The translations under genes were made by a program, and so were the position numbers. 64,000 bases of DNA from CAZCGA01 sp964498075. Its GTDB lineage: Bacteria; Desulfobacterota; Binatia; HRBIN30. The notes below the pieces were generated by a model that saw nothing but the letters and a program-made list of their open reading frames with translations, had not been told where the DNA came from and ran no database searches. The DNA is taken from contig CAZCGA010000003.1 in NCBI GenBank assembly GCA_964498075.1, positions 42,671 to 106,670 on the forward strand. Direction: 5' to 3'. Shown piece by piece: positions 32,519 to 41,453 of the stretch; position 1 is the stretch's first letter; each line of letters starts with the position of its first letter.

Positions 32519-33633
32519 TTGTCGTCAGGGCGTCGCGTTGCCAGGCCCATTGTCACCGCAAACTCGGGCGCCTGTTGCCGCAAGTCGGGGGTATCAACGG
32601 CCGCGTCGAAGGATGCGTGCGCAAAGGGATTGGCGATCTCCACCGGCGCCTGAACGCGTTCACTCAGTTGCTGCGAGAACCCGGGCATCCGCGCCACACC
32701 GCCGCTGAGGTAGACTGCGTCGATGGTTTCGTCGGTGGCAGCCGTCCAGAAAAAACTCAATGCATGATGGATTTCCTCGATCAGGGCGGCGGCGGCAGCT
32801 CCGCTCACCACACCGGCCTGATCGGCCGCCACGTTTGGCGTGGTGCCTCCCGCCTTGAGCACCTCAGCCTCCTCTGAGCCAACGTTCAGATCGCGCATCA
32901 AGGCCTCGTTAATGTCACGCCCGCCGACTGGGACATCGCCGGTGAAGGTCGAACGTCCGTTCTTCAGGATGTTGATCGAGGAGTAGCGGGCACCGATATT
33001 CACCAGCGCGATTGCGCGGTCGGGAACAAGCTCGTAGTTTGCCTCGAACATGTTCTCGAGAGCGAAGTAGTCAACATCTATGATGACTGGCGTGAGGCCC
33101 GCGGCTCGGATGGTCTCCGTATAGCTTGCCACAATGTCCTTCTTGGCCGCGATGAGGAGCACCTCCATGCGCTTGCCGTCGTCGAGGTAGTCCGTGATCT
33201 GATAGTCGAGATTGACGTTTTGCAGATCCTCCGGAATGAAGTTACCGGCTTCGAACAAGATCGTGTTCTCCAGCTCGTGCGCACTCTGTGCAGGTAGAGT
33301 GACGCGCTTGATGATCACCGCGGGGCCAGGGACTGCGGTAATCACCTTCCTGGCACGCATTCCATGGCTTTCGGTCAAGGCCCGGGTTGCCTCTGCAACC
33401 GCGGCCGTCTCGTAGACCATGTTGTTCTGAATCGCCGACGGCGGAGTGGGCACTGTGGCCAGGTTGGTCACACACAACTGACCCAACCGTCCGCGAACTT
33501 CAACGACTTTGATACTGCTCGAACCTATGTCGACGCTGAGAAAAGCCTCGTCGCGCCGGAGCGGATTGAATTCGGTGAGTGAAGCGGTGAATACGCGTCC
33601 GAAACGCTTGGCCCAACTACCTCCGACGGCCAT
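32515..33633 (-). CDS. pilM: type IV pilus assembly ATPase-like protein PilM
   Basis: Actin-like cytoplasmic protein of 372 residues that binds the PilN N-terminus. FLSVDIGSSSIKVVEVRG is the phosphate-1 motif, and VNIGARYSSINIL and VYLSGGVARMPGF are the later nucleotide-fold motifs. The start is taken as ATG 33633 with GGGG at good spacing; GTG 33651, four bases after the stop of the upstream 31-residue ORF, would add six residues and allow translational coupling. First structural gene of the pil operon. Confidence 0.92.
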   Translation of the reverse strand: MAVGGSWAKRFGRVFTASLTEFNPLRRDEAFLSVDIGSSSIKVVEVRGRLGQLCVTNLATVPTPPSAIQNNMVYETAAVAEATRALTESHGMRARKVITAVPGPAVIIKRVTLPAQSAHELENTILFEAGNFIPEDLQNVNLDYQITDYLDDGKRMEVLLIAAKKDIVASYTETIRAAGLTPVIIDVDYFALENMFEANYELVPDRAIALVNIGARYSSINILKNGRSTFTGDVPVGGRDINEALMRDLNVGSEEAEVLKAGGTTPNVAADQAGVVSGAAAAALIEEIHHALSFFWTAATDETIDAVYLSGGVARMPGFSQQLSERVQAPVEIANPFAHASFDAAVDTPDLRQQAPEFAVTMGLATRRPDDK

Positions 33634-33654
33634 GGACGACCCCGCAACCACACC

Positions 33655-33750
33655 TCACCCCGCATAAAACTCTGTCGCCCAGCAACAGAGTTTTATTTGC
33701 TTGAGCACCAGTATGATCGCTACGGTCGTCAAAGTCAAGAAATGCTTCAT
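33655..33750 (-). CDS. 31-residue ORF in the pil operon leader
   Basis: Encodes a hydrophobic peptide starting MKHFLTLTTVAIILVLKQ and ending ATEFYAG. The ATG at 33750 has GGAGGAG seven bases upstream, the best ribosome site in this region, and the TGA lies just before pilM. The terminator-like hairpin 33666-33694 lies within its codons, so translation of the ORF would disturb the hairpin. Could be a leader peptide or a very small membrane protein. Confidence 0.42.
   Translation of the reverse strand: MKHFLTLTTVAIILVLKQIKLCCWATEFYAG
33666..33694 (-). terminator. terminator-like hairpin inside the pil leader ORF
   Basis: Leftward RNA: 13-bp stem (AAAACUCUGUUGC with GCGACAGAGUUUU, one G-U pair) and a three-base loop, ending in four U. 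It is within the short ORF and 33 bases before the pilM ATG. Four U, all in the stem, make it a modest terminator. Confidence 0.5.
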
Positions 33751-33944
33751 GAGGTGGCTCCTCCGCTCCAGCGCCGCCGGTTCGGAGGCCAAGCGAATTC
33801 CGAGCCACAACTGACAAGTCTACAGCTCGTGAATGTGGTGGAACCGCCATTACCGACACGCGACAAACTTGTGTCCGTCGGACCATTTCGAACGGTCAGG
33901 TCCACAGTCGCTGAAGACGCGTACGATCTGCCGAGGCGGCATGG

Positions 33945-34562
33945 CTAATCTGCCGTGTCGTGAAAACCACACGCGATGGCGTAAATTTCTGCAGATGCCT
34001 TCCGCGTGGCTTCAGGGCGCGTGGTTCGCACCTGCCGGAAGAGAGTTCGCAGCTGTGCAAGGTACCGCGGCAGATCGTTGCTCATGAATAGTTTCACGAT
34101 GAGCTTCCCATCGGTCCTGAGAGTGCTTCCCGCAAAATGGAGGACGGATTCGGCTAAAGCAAAGCTGCATGCCTCGTCACGCGCGCGGACCCCGGTCAGC
34201 TTCGGGGCGATGTCTGACAGGATGACATCCGCTCGACCCTTACAGACATCCATGACCTGCTGCCGCGTATGCGGGTCGCCGATGTCGCCAACGATCGTAA
34301 TCACATTGACTTCTGGCAACGGATCGACCGGTCGCAGATCGACCCCGACGACTTGCCCGGTGGGTCCGACGTATCGTGCTGCAACCTGCAACCAACCACC
34401 CGGCCAGGCCCCGAGGTCGATGATGCGGTTCCCCGGACTGAGCAGGCGATGACCCCGCACCAGCTGCTCCAGCTTGAACGCCGCACGAGAACGGTATCCC
34501 ACCAGCTTCGCGCGGGTGTAGAAGGCATCCTTTCGACGATACACAGCTGTAGACGCTAACAC
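33945..34562 (-). CDS. rlmE: 23S rRNA (uridine-2'-O)-methyltransferase RlmE/FtsJ
   Basis: Protein of 205 residues. SAM-binding IIDLGAWPGGWLQVA, and the K-D-K-E catalytic tetrad is seen in YRSRAAFKL, VILSDIAPKLTG, GKLIVKLF and KASAEIYAIA. It methylates U2552 of 23S rRNA in the family model. The gene is followed by the 300-base leader of pilM on the same strand. An insertion sequence lies 33 bases upstream of the start, so its native promoter region may have been altered. Confidence 0.92.
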   Translation of the reverse strand: MLASTAVYRRKDAFYTRAKLVGYRSRAAFKLEQLVRGHRLLSPGNRIIDLGAWPGGWLQVAARYVGPTGQVVGVDLRPVDPLPEVNVITIVGDIGDPHTRQQVMDVCKGRADVILSDIAPKLTGVRARDEACSFALAESVLHFAGSTLRTDGKLIVKLFMSNDLPRYLAQLRTLFRQVRTTRPEATRKASAEIYAIACGFHDTAD

Positions 34563-34594
34563 GCGCGCCCGGCGGCCCTCAAGTTGATCCGTGC

Positions 34595-34603
34595 GAGCTG
34601 GGC
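34595..34603. repeat. left target-site duplication GAGCTGGGC
   Basis: Nine bases identical to 36477-36485 directly outside the inverted repeats of the insertion sequence. Confidence 0.85.
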
Positions 34604-34619
34604 CAGCCGTTTCGGAACT
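34604..34619 (+). repeat. left terminal inverted repeat
   Basis: CAGCCGTTTCGGAACT, perfect complement of the right end. Confidence 0.9.
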
Positions 34620-34736
34620 TCAGGCGGTAATGCATCGTAAAGAGCTGTGAGACCGATGAAAATCGGGTCGCAGCGCGCCGCCCGTATTTTCGCGAAGCCG
34701 GTGGGGGCTTGTTTTCTGGTACGTTCTGTGGAGTAC

Positions 34737-35084
34737 ATGCAGATGAAAGCGACGGGCGAAGACGCCGCGCGCCTGCGCAAGCGGAAGTACGATTGGCTGC
34801 GCCGCTTCCAGATTCCCGCAGAGGCGCTGCCCGGGTCGCTGTCGCAAACGCATCGCAAGTGCGGGAAGCCCAACTGCTGCTGCGTGGAAGCAGTGGGGCA
34901 TCCCCTGTGGTCACTCACCTTCATGGTGGACGGCAAGAAACGAGTGGAGCGCATTCCCGACGAGTGGGTGGAAGCGGTGCGCAGGCGGGTGGAGGAGGGG
35001 CGCGAGTTCAAGCGGGCGATGACCGAGGTGTTTGCGGCCAACGCACATCTCCTGGTGTTGGAGCGGCGCCAACGAAAGCGGTGA
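34737..35084 (+). CDS. IS accessory protein (DUF6788-like)
   Basis: Protein of 115 residues: a basic helix (LRKRKYDWLRRFQ), then HRKCGKPNCCC, LTFMVDGKKRVERIP and a helical Arg/Glu-rich C-terminus. This pattern (KCGKPxCxC followed by a GK..R..IP line) is that of small proteins encoded just before IS transposases. The ATG at 34737 has GGAG close by. Its TGA overlaps the GTG start of the transposase (GTGA), so the two are translationally coupled. Confidence 0.75.
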   Translation: MQMKATGEDAARLRKRKYDWLRRFQIPAEALPGSLSQTHRKCGKPNCCCVEAVGHPLWSLTFMVDGKKRVERIPDEWVEAVRRRVEEGREFKRAMTEVFAANAHLLVLERRQRKR

Positions 35085-36278
35085 GCGGTCGGATCCATGC
35101 GCAGCAACTGAAGCGATTCGCTCTGCGGCAACTCGGGTTGAAATCCTACCTGGGCGATCCGGGCGACGGGCGCCAGCGCCCACAGATCGCTGCGGGCACC
35201 CTGCTCTGGGCGTTGCTCATTGGACAGATGGTGCGGCGCAGCCGTTACCATGGCGTCGAGGAGTTGGCCCGTTCGTCTGCCCGCTCGCAGCTGCGGGTAG
35301 CCGGGAGGTTTAGCGACGACAGCCTGAGCTACTGCACGCAGCGGCTGAAGGCGGGCCAGTTACGGACGGCGATCGTGCACGCCGCCCGGCGGGCCAAACG
35401 CAATAAGGCCTTTGAGAATAGCCGCTGGGTGGGCCTAGCCTTCGATGGCACCGGAGCCGGGCGTGTGAGTCAAGCGCACTGCGCGCTCTGCCATCCCTTG
35501 GTCAATGGCGATCACCAGACCATCGGCTACTTGCACCACTTCTCCATGGTGAGCGTGGTGGGTGCGGGGATCTCATTGTGCGTGGATATTGAGCCGTGGG
35601 GACCGACGGACTGCGAGTACGAGGCCAGTCAGCGCATGCTGCGCCGGGTGGTGCCGGCGCTGGGTCGGCGCTTTGCCGACTACGTGGTCGGTGACGGGCT
35701 GTACGCGACCGCCCCGTTTCTCAACGCGGTCACCGATTTGGGTCTCTATGCCGTCTGCCGCCTCAAAGCCAATCTCCCCGAACTCTACGAGGCGGCCCAG
35801 CTCTACTATCGCGCGCGGCCCCCAACGCAAACCTTCCTGCACGGTCACGATCGCGTGGAGCTGTGGGATGCCGAGGGCTTTGCTCCATGGGCTGACCTGA
35901 GCTGGGAGCGAGTGCGCGTGCTACGCTACCGTCAGCACAAACCCGACGGCCGCATTGTCGAGGCGTACTGGTTGAGCAACTTCCCCTCCAACGCTGCGCG
36001 CCAGCCAAGCCCTGTTTCACCTCGCCAAGAGCCGCTGGGAGATCGAGAACCACGGCTTCAATGAGGGCAAGTGCCGTCACGGCATGGAGCACATCCGTCA
36101 CCACCACGCCAACAGCTTACTGATCGACTGGTTGCTGATCGCTCTGGCTCTGACGATCGAACGGCTCTTCCGGCTGCGCTTCTTGCACCGCGGCACGAGC
36201 ACTGCGCTCTCCTCTCAGACATTCGTGACCCGTCTGTGGCTCAGCCTCGCCACCGCTCGTCGCTCCGATACCAGCTGA
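35081..36278 (+). pseudogene. DDE transposase, frameshifted near 35990
   Basis: From GTG 35081 the protein runs MSGRIHAQQLKRFALRQLG to SNFPSN, with the first Asp in LAFDGTGAGRV and the second in YVVGDGLYAT. At about 35990 the frame shifts by one base (extra A in CCTCCAACG): the correct continuation QALFHLAKSRWEIENHGFNEGK, which carries the catalytic Glu, is in another frame and ends at 36278. Without correction the Glu and the C-terminal helices are lost. No A-run or other slippery site is visible, so programmed frameshifting is unlikely. Confidence 0.8.
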
Positions 36279-36460
36279 TCTCCACACCAGATCCTTCTCG
36301 TCTTTCAACCAACTCCTGCCTGCCAGCGGCTCGCCGTGCTGCGCCCACGCTGCGCCTTCTCACCGATAACCCACCTCGAAACAACAGAGACTCTCAGCCA
36401 CCACGCTTTCTCGCCGATTGCCGAGCCCTTTCGGACCGTTCCAGGTTGCCCGCGCTCGCG

Positions 36461-36476
36461 AGTTCCGAAACGGCTG
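36461..36476 (-). repeat. right terminal inverted repeat
   Basis: AGTTCCGAAACGGCTG, perfect complement of 34604-34619. About 180 bases between the transposase end and this repeat hold no gene. Confidence 0.9.
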
Positions 36477-36485
36477 GAGCTGGGC
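36477..36485. repeat. right target-site duplication GAGCTGGGC
   Basis: Identical to 34595-34603. Confidence 0.85.
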
Positions 36486-36544
36486 GAGGCGAGCTTCACA
36501 TCACTCGCGTGCGTCGCTAGAGTGTCGCGTTCCACGAGCCGATC

Positions 36545-38743
36545 ATGGATCTAACGCTCATGAACCCGCAACAACGGGAAGCCGTGTTGTACACGGAGGG
36601 GCCGCTGCTGATCCTGGCGGGCGCGGGAAGCGGAAAGACGCGGGTGCTTACTCACCGCATCGCTTACCTGGTACGCGAACGGGGTGTCGAACCCAATCGG
36701 ATCTGCGCCGTGACGTTTACCAACAAGGCGGCGCGGGAAATGCGCGAACGCGCCGCACGGCTGCTGGAGTCGGACGCTGTCGTGTGGCTGACCACATTCC
36801 ATTCCCTCTGCGCACGCATCTTGCGCCGGCATGCTACGCACATCGATCGCCGGACGGACTTCGTCATCTACGATGAGGGCGATCAGCGCGCGATAATTCG
36901 CCGCATCATCGCCGAACTTCAGCTGAGCGAGGACCTCTATCCGCCCTCACGGTTGCTGACCGTCATCGAGCACGCCAAGAACGAGGGCAGCTTCCCCAAC
37001 GATCTCCTCAACAGCGCCGTTGACGGGACGGCACGCACACTCGCCAAGGTCTACGGACGCTATCAGTCATCTCTGATCACCAACAACGCCCTCGATTTCA
37101 GCGATCTGCTGCTCTGTGTCGTCGAGCTGTTCCGCCGCCATCCACCAGTGCTGTCCCACTACCAGGAACAGTTTCGCTACCTCATGGTCGACGAGTACCA
37201 GGACACGAACCGCGTCCAATATCAGCTCCTCCGATTGCTGGGCGCGGCGCATCGCAACGTCTGTGTCGTCGGCGACGACGACCAGTCCATCTATCGCTGG
37301 CGCGGCGCTGACCTCCGCAACATCTTGGACTTCGAGAGCGACTTTCCCGGGGCGCGCGTTCTCCGGCTGGAGCAGAACTATCGTTCCACACGCACTATTC
37401 TGGCGGCCGCGGCTTCCGTCATCCACAACAATCGCGGTCGCAAAGGCAAAACGTTGTGGACGGAGAACGACGCGGGCGAGCTGATCACTCTGCGCACCGT
37501 TTCGGACGAGCGCGCAGAAGCCCGCTACGTGGTTGAGCGTATTCACTCCCTCACCCGCAGCAGCCATACCGCCGGGGACATCGCGATCTTCTACCGCACC
37601 AACGCGCAATCGCGCGCGTTGGAGGAGGAGCTGGTGCGGGCACGTGTTGCTTACAGCATCGTTGGGTCCACCCGATTTTACGACCGCAGGGAGGTGAAGG
37701 ACCTGCTGGCGTACTTGCGCGTCCTCGCTAATCCACTGGACAGCATCAGCCTCCTCCGGATCCTCAACGTTCCACCGCGCGGTATCGGCAAGACCACCAT
37801 CGACAAGCTGGAGGAAGCCGCAGTGGTCCGTGGTCTCTCCCTGGCTGCGGTGATCGCCGATGCATCAACCGCCCGCTTGACACCGGCTGCGGCGGCCCGC
37901 CTCGCAGACTTCGATCGCTTGTGCGCACGTGTGCGTGCCCTCGGCACAGCGTCCGTCACTCCATTGCTGCACGCTATCATCCAGGAAACGAGTTACGCCG
38001 AGCGCCTGCAAACCGAAGGCACCCCCGATGGCGACGCCCGCCTGGAGAACATCAACGAGCTCCTGACCGTGGCCGGGGAGTTCGATGCAACCGCCGACGA
38101 TCCTTCGCTCACCGCCTTCTTGGAGCAGCTCGCATTGATCGCGGACGTCGACGTCTACGCGCCGACGCAGGACCGGGTGACCCTGATGACGCTGCACAAC
38201 TCGAAAGGGCTCGAGTTTCCGGTGGTGTTCATCATTGGGCTAGAGGAGGGCCTGTTTCCGCACGAGCGGTCGCTCGACCACCCGGATGCCATCGAGGAGG
38301 AGCGGCGCTTGTGTTACGTCGGCTTCACCCGGGCGCGCCAGCGACTCTACCTCGTTCACGCGCAACATCGCCATGTCTTCGGCCGAACGCAGCAGAACTT
38401 GCCGTCGCGCTTCCTCGCCGAGGTCCCCGAGCTGCTCGTGCACCGTGAAGAGGACCCTCGCGCCGCGCGCAGCGACGAGCCCACGGTCGACTACTCCTAC
38501 TCGCAGCTATCGACATTCGCACAGCGCTCCGAGCGCGTGAGACACCCTCGTCCGTTCGTCACAGCGGACGACAACGCCTTCCGCGTGGGGCAACGCGTCA
38601 CCCACACTGAGTTTGGAGCGGGAACGGTGCGCGCCGTGGAAGGCACAGGCGACCGCACCAAATTGACCGTACGCTTCGAACGCGTGGGAGTGAAAAAATT
38701 GCTCGTTCGCTATGCTCAGTTGGAGCTGCTTGGACCCCGATAG
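36545..38743 (+). CDS. pcrA: ATP-dependent DNA helicase PcrA/UvrD
   Basis: Superfamily 1A 3'-5' helicase of 732 residues. LNPQQ-like Q motif (MNPQQREAV), Walker A AGAGSGKT, motif Ia TFTNKAAREM, Walker B DEYQDTN, motif III GDDDQSIYRWRGA, motif IV LEQNYRST, and VTLMTLHNSKGLEFPVVF with CYVGFTRAR. The C-terminus (RVGQRVTHTEFGAGTVRAVEG) is the Tudor-like RNA-polymerase-binding domain of PcrA. Roles in nucleotide-excision repair and replication-fork upkeep. The start is 60 bases from the right edge of the insertion sequence. Confidence 0.95.
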   Translation: MDLTLMNPQQREAVLYTEGPLLILAGAGSGKTRVLTHRIAYLVRERGVEPNRICAVTFTNKAAREMRERAARLLESDAVVWLTTFHSLCARILRRHATHIDRRTDFVIYDEGDQRAIIRRIIAELQLSEDLYPPSRLLTVIEHAKNEGSFPNDLLNSAVDGTARTLAKVYGRYQSSLITNNALDFSDLLLCVVELFRRHPPVLSHYQEQFRYLMVDEYQDTNRVQYQLLRLLGAAHRNVCVVGDDDQSIYRWRGADLRNILDFESDFPGARVLRLEQNYRSTRTILAAAASVIHNNRGRKGKTLWTENDAGELITLRTVSDERAEARYVVERIHSLTRSSHTAGDIAIFYRTNAQSRALEEELVRARVAYSIVGSTRFYDRREVKDLLAYLRVLANPLDSISLLRILNVPPRGIGKTTIDKLEEAAVVRGLSLAAVIADASTARLTPAAAARLADFDRLCARVRALGTASVTPLLHAIIQETSYAERLQTEGTPDGDARLENINELLTVAGEFDATADDPSLTAFLEQLALIADVDVYAPTQDRVTLMTLHNSKGLEFPVVFIIGLEEGLFPHERSLDHPDAIEEERRLCYVGFTRARQRLYLVHAQHRHVFGRTQQNLPSRFLAEVPELLVHREEDPRAARSDEPTVDYSYSQLSTFAQRSERVRHPRPFVTADDNAFRVGQRVTHTEFGAGTVRAVEGTGDRTKLTVRFERVGVKKLLVRYAQLELLGPR

Positions 38744-38985
38744 ATTCCAATCTCTTCATGTGGCCGGTGCCCGAAGACCGCCTCGAGACCCGGCCTGGAG
38801 ACGAGGTAATGGAAGGGGCGGAAGAGCAGCCATTCCGCCACATACCCAACGGGGTGGATGAGGTAAGCGGCGATACGCAACGGGTGTGATTGCGTGTCGT
38901 CATAGTCATCGGGCACGGCAAGTGCCCGACCGGCAAAACACACCAACACCATTGCCAGGCATCCGGCTGCAATTACGCGCTTCAT
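38716..38985 (-). CDS. small secreted protein of unknown function
   Basis: Protein of 89 residues with a Sec signal (MKRVIAAGCLAMVLVCFAGRALA) and a mature part of about 65 residues: PDDYDDTQSHPLRIAAYLIHPVGYVAEWLLFRP-type amphipathic segment, then GHRPHEEIGIYRG. The HPVGY..EW..FRPFHY..SRP pattern occurs in small deltaproteobacterial exported proteins. The ATG at 38985 is backed by GGAGG. Its 3' end overlaps the 3' end of pcrA by 28 bases on the opposite strand. Confidence 0.65.
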   Translation of the reverse strand: MKRVIAAGCLAMVLVCFAGRALAVPDDYDDTQSHPLRIAAYLIHPVGYVAEWLLFRPFHYLVSRPGLEAVFGHRPHEEIGIYRGPSSSN

Positions 38986-39036
38986 TCTTTTCAGCCTCCG
39001 CAAAAAATCTAACAGAGCGACCTCGCCTTTCCAAGT

Positions 39037-39846
39037 CTAATCTCGCCAGCCGATGAAGCTCAGCTGCCGGCCCGTCGCGGCGACGCCAGTCGCAGTACCA
39101 CTAGGCCCGCGGTTCGCGGCGCGATACGAGAAATACTCGCTCACGGCGCAACGTGTGCACGGCCCGATTGGTATGATGTGCCGCTGCGGAACTCCCGCGC
39201 GTACCAGGAGTGCAGCATTCACCCGGCGCAAATCGAGCCAGGCCTTCGCGCTGTTTCTCGCAAGGATCGCCCCAGCAATCGACCCGCAGCGCTCCTCCAA
39301 CTCGCGGGTGACGTCGCCGCCCACTTCGTAACAACATCCGCCGATGGCCGGTCCGAGTGCCGCATGAAGATCCTGCGGGGCGAGGCCGTACTCCTCCTGG
39401 AGAACATGCACGACTCGCTGGACGATTCCCACGACCGTGCCGCGCCACCCCGCATGCACCGCGGCAACCACACGCGAGCGCGGCGCAACGATCAGAATCG
39501 GCACGCAGTCCGCCGTCAGAACACTCAGGGCGATGCCCGACAGATGTGTCACCAGGGCGTCCGCCTCGCCAGCATCGGTCGTCGCGTGGTCGACGCGCCT
39601 CACGTGAGCCCCATGCACCTGCTGCATGGTCGTGAAGTGCGCGACGTCATCGGTTGCCGCAGTCACGCGGCGCCAGTTTTCCTGGACTGCGGTCGAGACG
39701 TCGCCAACGTGGAAGGAGAGATTGAGCTCGGAAAACGTGCCACGGCTGACTCCACCGCCACGACCGCAAAAGCCGTGGATGAGATGTCGATGGTTCTCCC
39801 AGGCGGGAACGCGCAGGATCGGCAGTCGAGGTGACGAATCAGCCAC
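39037..39846 (-). CDS. pgeF: laccase-domain protein YfiH/PgeF
   Basis: Protein of 269 residues of the multicopper-oxidase-like YfiH family (purine nucleoside or peptidoglycan-editing enzyme). Metal ligands are visible: His in TMQQVHGAHV, Cys in LTADCVPILI and His in AVHAGWRGTV. The usual ending ISFIGWRD-like (QLSFIGWRD) is present. No ATG fits the expected N-terminus, so the GTG at 39846 (MADSSPRLPIL) is used; the open frame continues upstream into the MmgE/PrpD gene. 25 bases separate the two. Confidence 0.85.
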   Translation of the reverse strand: MADSSPRLPILRVPAWENHRHLIHGFCGRGGGVSRGTFSELNLSFHVGDVSTAVQENWRRVTAATDDVAHFTTMQQVHGAHVRRVDHATTDAGEADALVTHLSGIALSVLTADCVPILIVAPRSRVVAAVHAGWRGTVVGIVQRVVHVLQEEYGLAPQDLHAALGPAIGGCCYEVGGDVTRELEERCGSIAGAILARNSAKAWLDLRRVNAALLVRAGVPQRHIIPIGPCTRCAVSEYFSYRAANRGPSGTATGVAATGRQLSFIGWRD

Positions 39847-39871
39847 GGCACGGCACCGGGCGGCACATCCC

Positions 39872-41347
39872 TCAGCCCCGTTCGGAACAGCACAGCCTGA
39901 CCAGCTCGCGCAAATGTGCCGAGCTGGCCTGCTCGAGATGGAGGACCATGTCGATGGCCCGCTCCATCTTCTCCTTGCGCAACGTGTAGCGGGTTTCGCG
40001 GCGGAACTTGTCTTCGACGGACTTGCGGCGTTCATCGAACGGACGCCCGGCGCCGCCGTACGGCACCTCTTGCTCGGCTTCGAAGCTGCGGCCGTCCTCC
40101 ATCTCGATACGCAAGCGCGAACCGAAGGACATCTTGAACCCGGTCAGATCCAGGTTTCCCAGGTCGAGCTGAAAGCACTCCTCACCGTCCTCGGTCACAC
40201 TCTTGACCAGCGAGCGCTCGCGCATGCGCTGCGCCATCACGTCATCAAGCGTCAGGTGTACCCGACCCGCCAAGTCCCATAGCGCCGCGTCGCGGATGCG
40301 ATCGCGGGTAAACTGCCGCGCCGTCAGCTCCCGATCCATCAACGCAGCCGCGACGTTGTACCCGACGGTGAAGTTGAGCGTCACGGGCGACGTGTCCGGC
40401 CCCTTCAGGTGGGGCGCCGACAGCGCCTCCATCCCCAGCGTCAGCGGCCCCGCGGCGACGTGAACGGCTCGAACCTTCTTGCCGTCGATGTTGTGCTGGC
40501 GGGCGAGCGCAAGCACGCAGTCGATGGTGGTGTCGATGTAGGCGCACCCGGGATAGACCTTGTAGCACATGGTGTCGGTCAGCCAGAGTTTGCCGAAACC
40601 CTCGTACGCACCCATCAGGGGCTGCCGCGCAAAGACCTTTGTGAACCCTTGCTCGCTTTCGAGGATGTCGCCAGCACCCCGAAGACCATTCGCCGCGAGC
40701 TGCGCCGCCTGCACGCCGATCGGTGCGGTCGTCGACGCCATCAACGTCTTCGCATCGGACCCAAAAAAGCCCGCCCACAGCGGATAGCTCGGCTGCAACA
40801 TGGCGATGCCGATGGCGGACTGGATCTGTTCCTTGTCGAGCTCCAGGAGCTTCGCCGTGATGACGGCACCGCCGATCAGGTGAAGGAAACTCCACAGCTG
40901 GCCGTTGAGCGGCCCGATGAGCACGGACGCTCCGACCCGACCCTCGATCTCATTGGCCAGCGTCTGGGCCAGGAGGAAGTCTTTGCCACTCATCCCCATC
41001 TTCTCGGCAAGCGCCAAGGTGACCAGCACGGCGGAATGCCCCGTGTGACCGGCGAATAGGTAGTCATCATAATCCAGCGCCATGCTGAGCGCGGCATTGG
41101 CAAAGATCGCGTTGTACAGCGACGTGCGCTCACCCGAGGGAATCATGGTGGCGTCTTTCCCGCCTCCCCAGTCCTTCACCGTGCGGCTCACCGTGCGCCC
41201 CGCCTCGGAGAAGTGCCCGGCGTGGACCGCGGCGATCACGCTGAGAATCTGATTCTTCGCTTCCTCCGTCACCCGGCGCGGCAGGTCTTCAAACTGTGCC
41301 TGCGCCACCCACTCTGCAATGCGCTCGGTGGTGCTCCCTGTACTCAT
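39872..41347 (-). CDS. MmgE/PrpD family protein (2-methylcitrate dehydratase-like)
   Basis: Protein of 491 residues. N-terminal helical domain with DYDDYLFAGHTGHSAVLVTLALAE (the DxDD...GHxxxxxxPAxLA signature) and a C-terminal lid domain. PrpD dehydrates 2-methylcitrate in propionate oxidation; related proteins act on aconitate-type substrates. No prpB/prpC lie nearby, so the substrate is open. Odd-chain or branched-chain oxidation by the neighbouring acyl-CoA genes would produce propionyl-CoA, which fits but does not prove the role. Confidence 0.87.
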   Translation of the reverse strand: MSTGSTTERIAEWVAQAQFEDLPRRVTEEAKNQILSVIAAVHAGHFSEAGRTVSRTVKDWGGGKDATMIPSGERTSLYNAIFANAALSMALDYDDYLFAGHTGHSAVLVTLALAEKMGMSGKDFLLAQTLANEIEGRVGASVLIGPLNGQLWSFLHLIGGAVITAKLLELDKEQIQSAIGIAMLQPSYPLWAGFFGSDAKTLMASTTAPIGVQAAQLAANGLRGAGDILESEQGFTKVFARQPLMGAYEGFGKLWLTDTMCYKVYPGCAYIDTTIDCVLALARQHNIDGKKVRAVHVAAGPLTLGMEALSAPHLKGPDTSPVTLNFTVGYNVAAALMDRELTARQFTRDRIRDAALWDLAGRVHLTLDDVMAQRMRERSLVKSVTEDGEECFQLDLGNLDLTGFKMSFGSRLRIEMEDGRSFEAEQEVPYGGAGRPFDERRKSVEDKFRRETRYTLRKEKMERAIDMVLHLEQASSAHLRELVRLCCSERG

Positions 41348-41453
41348 GGACCTCCTCCTCTAGTGACGCCGCCAACCTTTGGCTCGATGGTTCTACTCAA
41401 AGAGTCGCTCGCACGCCAGCCCGCGGCGGACTCGGGTTTCGAGCGCTACCGGG

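Larger units (their letters stand above)
34604..36476 (+). mobile_element. insertion sequence of 1873 bp (IS4-like DDE type)
   Basis: Bounded by perfect 16-bp terminal inverted repeats (CAGCCGTTTCGGAACT at 34604-34619 and its complement at 36461-36476) and flanked by the 9-bp duplication GAGCTGGGC. Contents: a short accessory ORF with a Cys-rich motif and a transposase ORF overlapping it by four bases, now frameshifted. The intact ends and duplication show a fairly recent insertion into the rlmE-pcrA intergenic region. Confidence 0.92.

Noticed and set aside
35980..36010. Programmed frameshift in the transposase
   Set aside because: No A-run, slippery heptamer or downstream structure is visible at the shift, so mutation or sequencing error is more likely.
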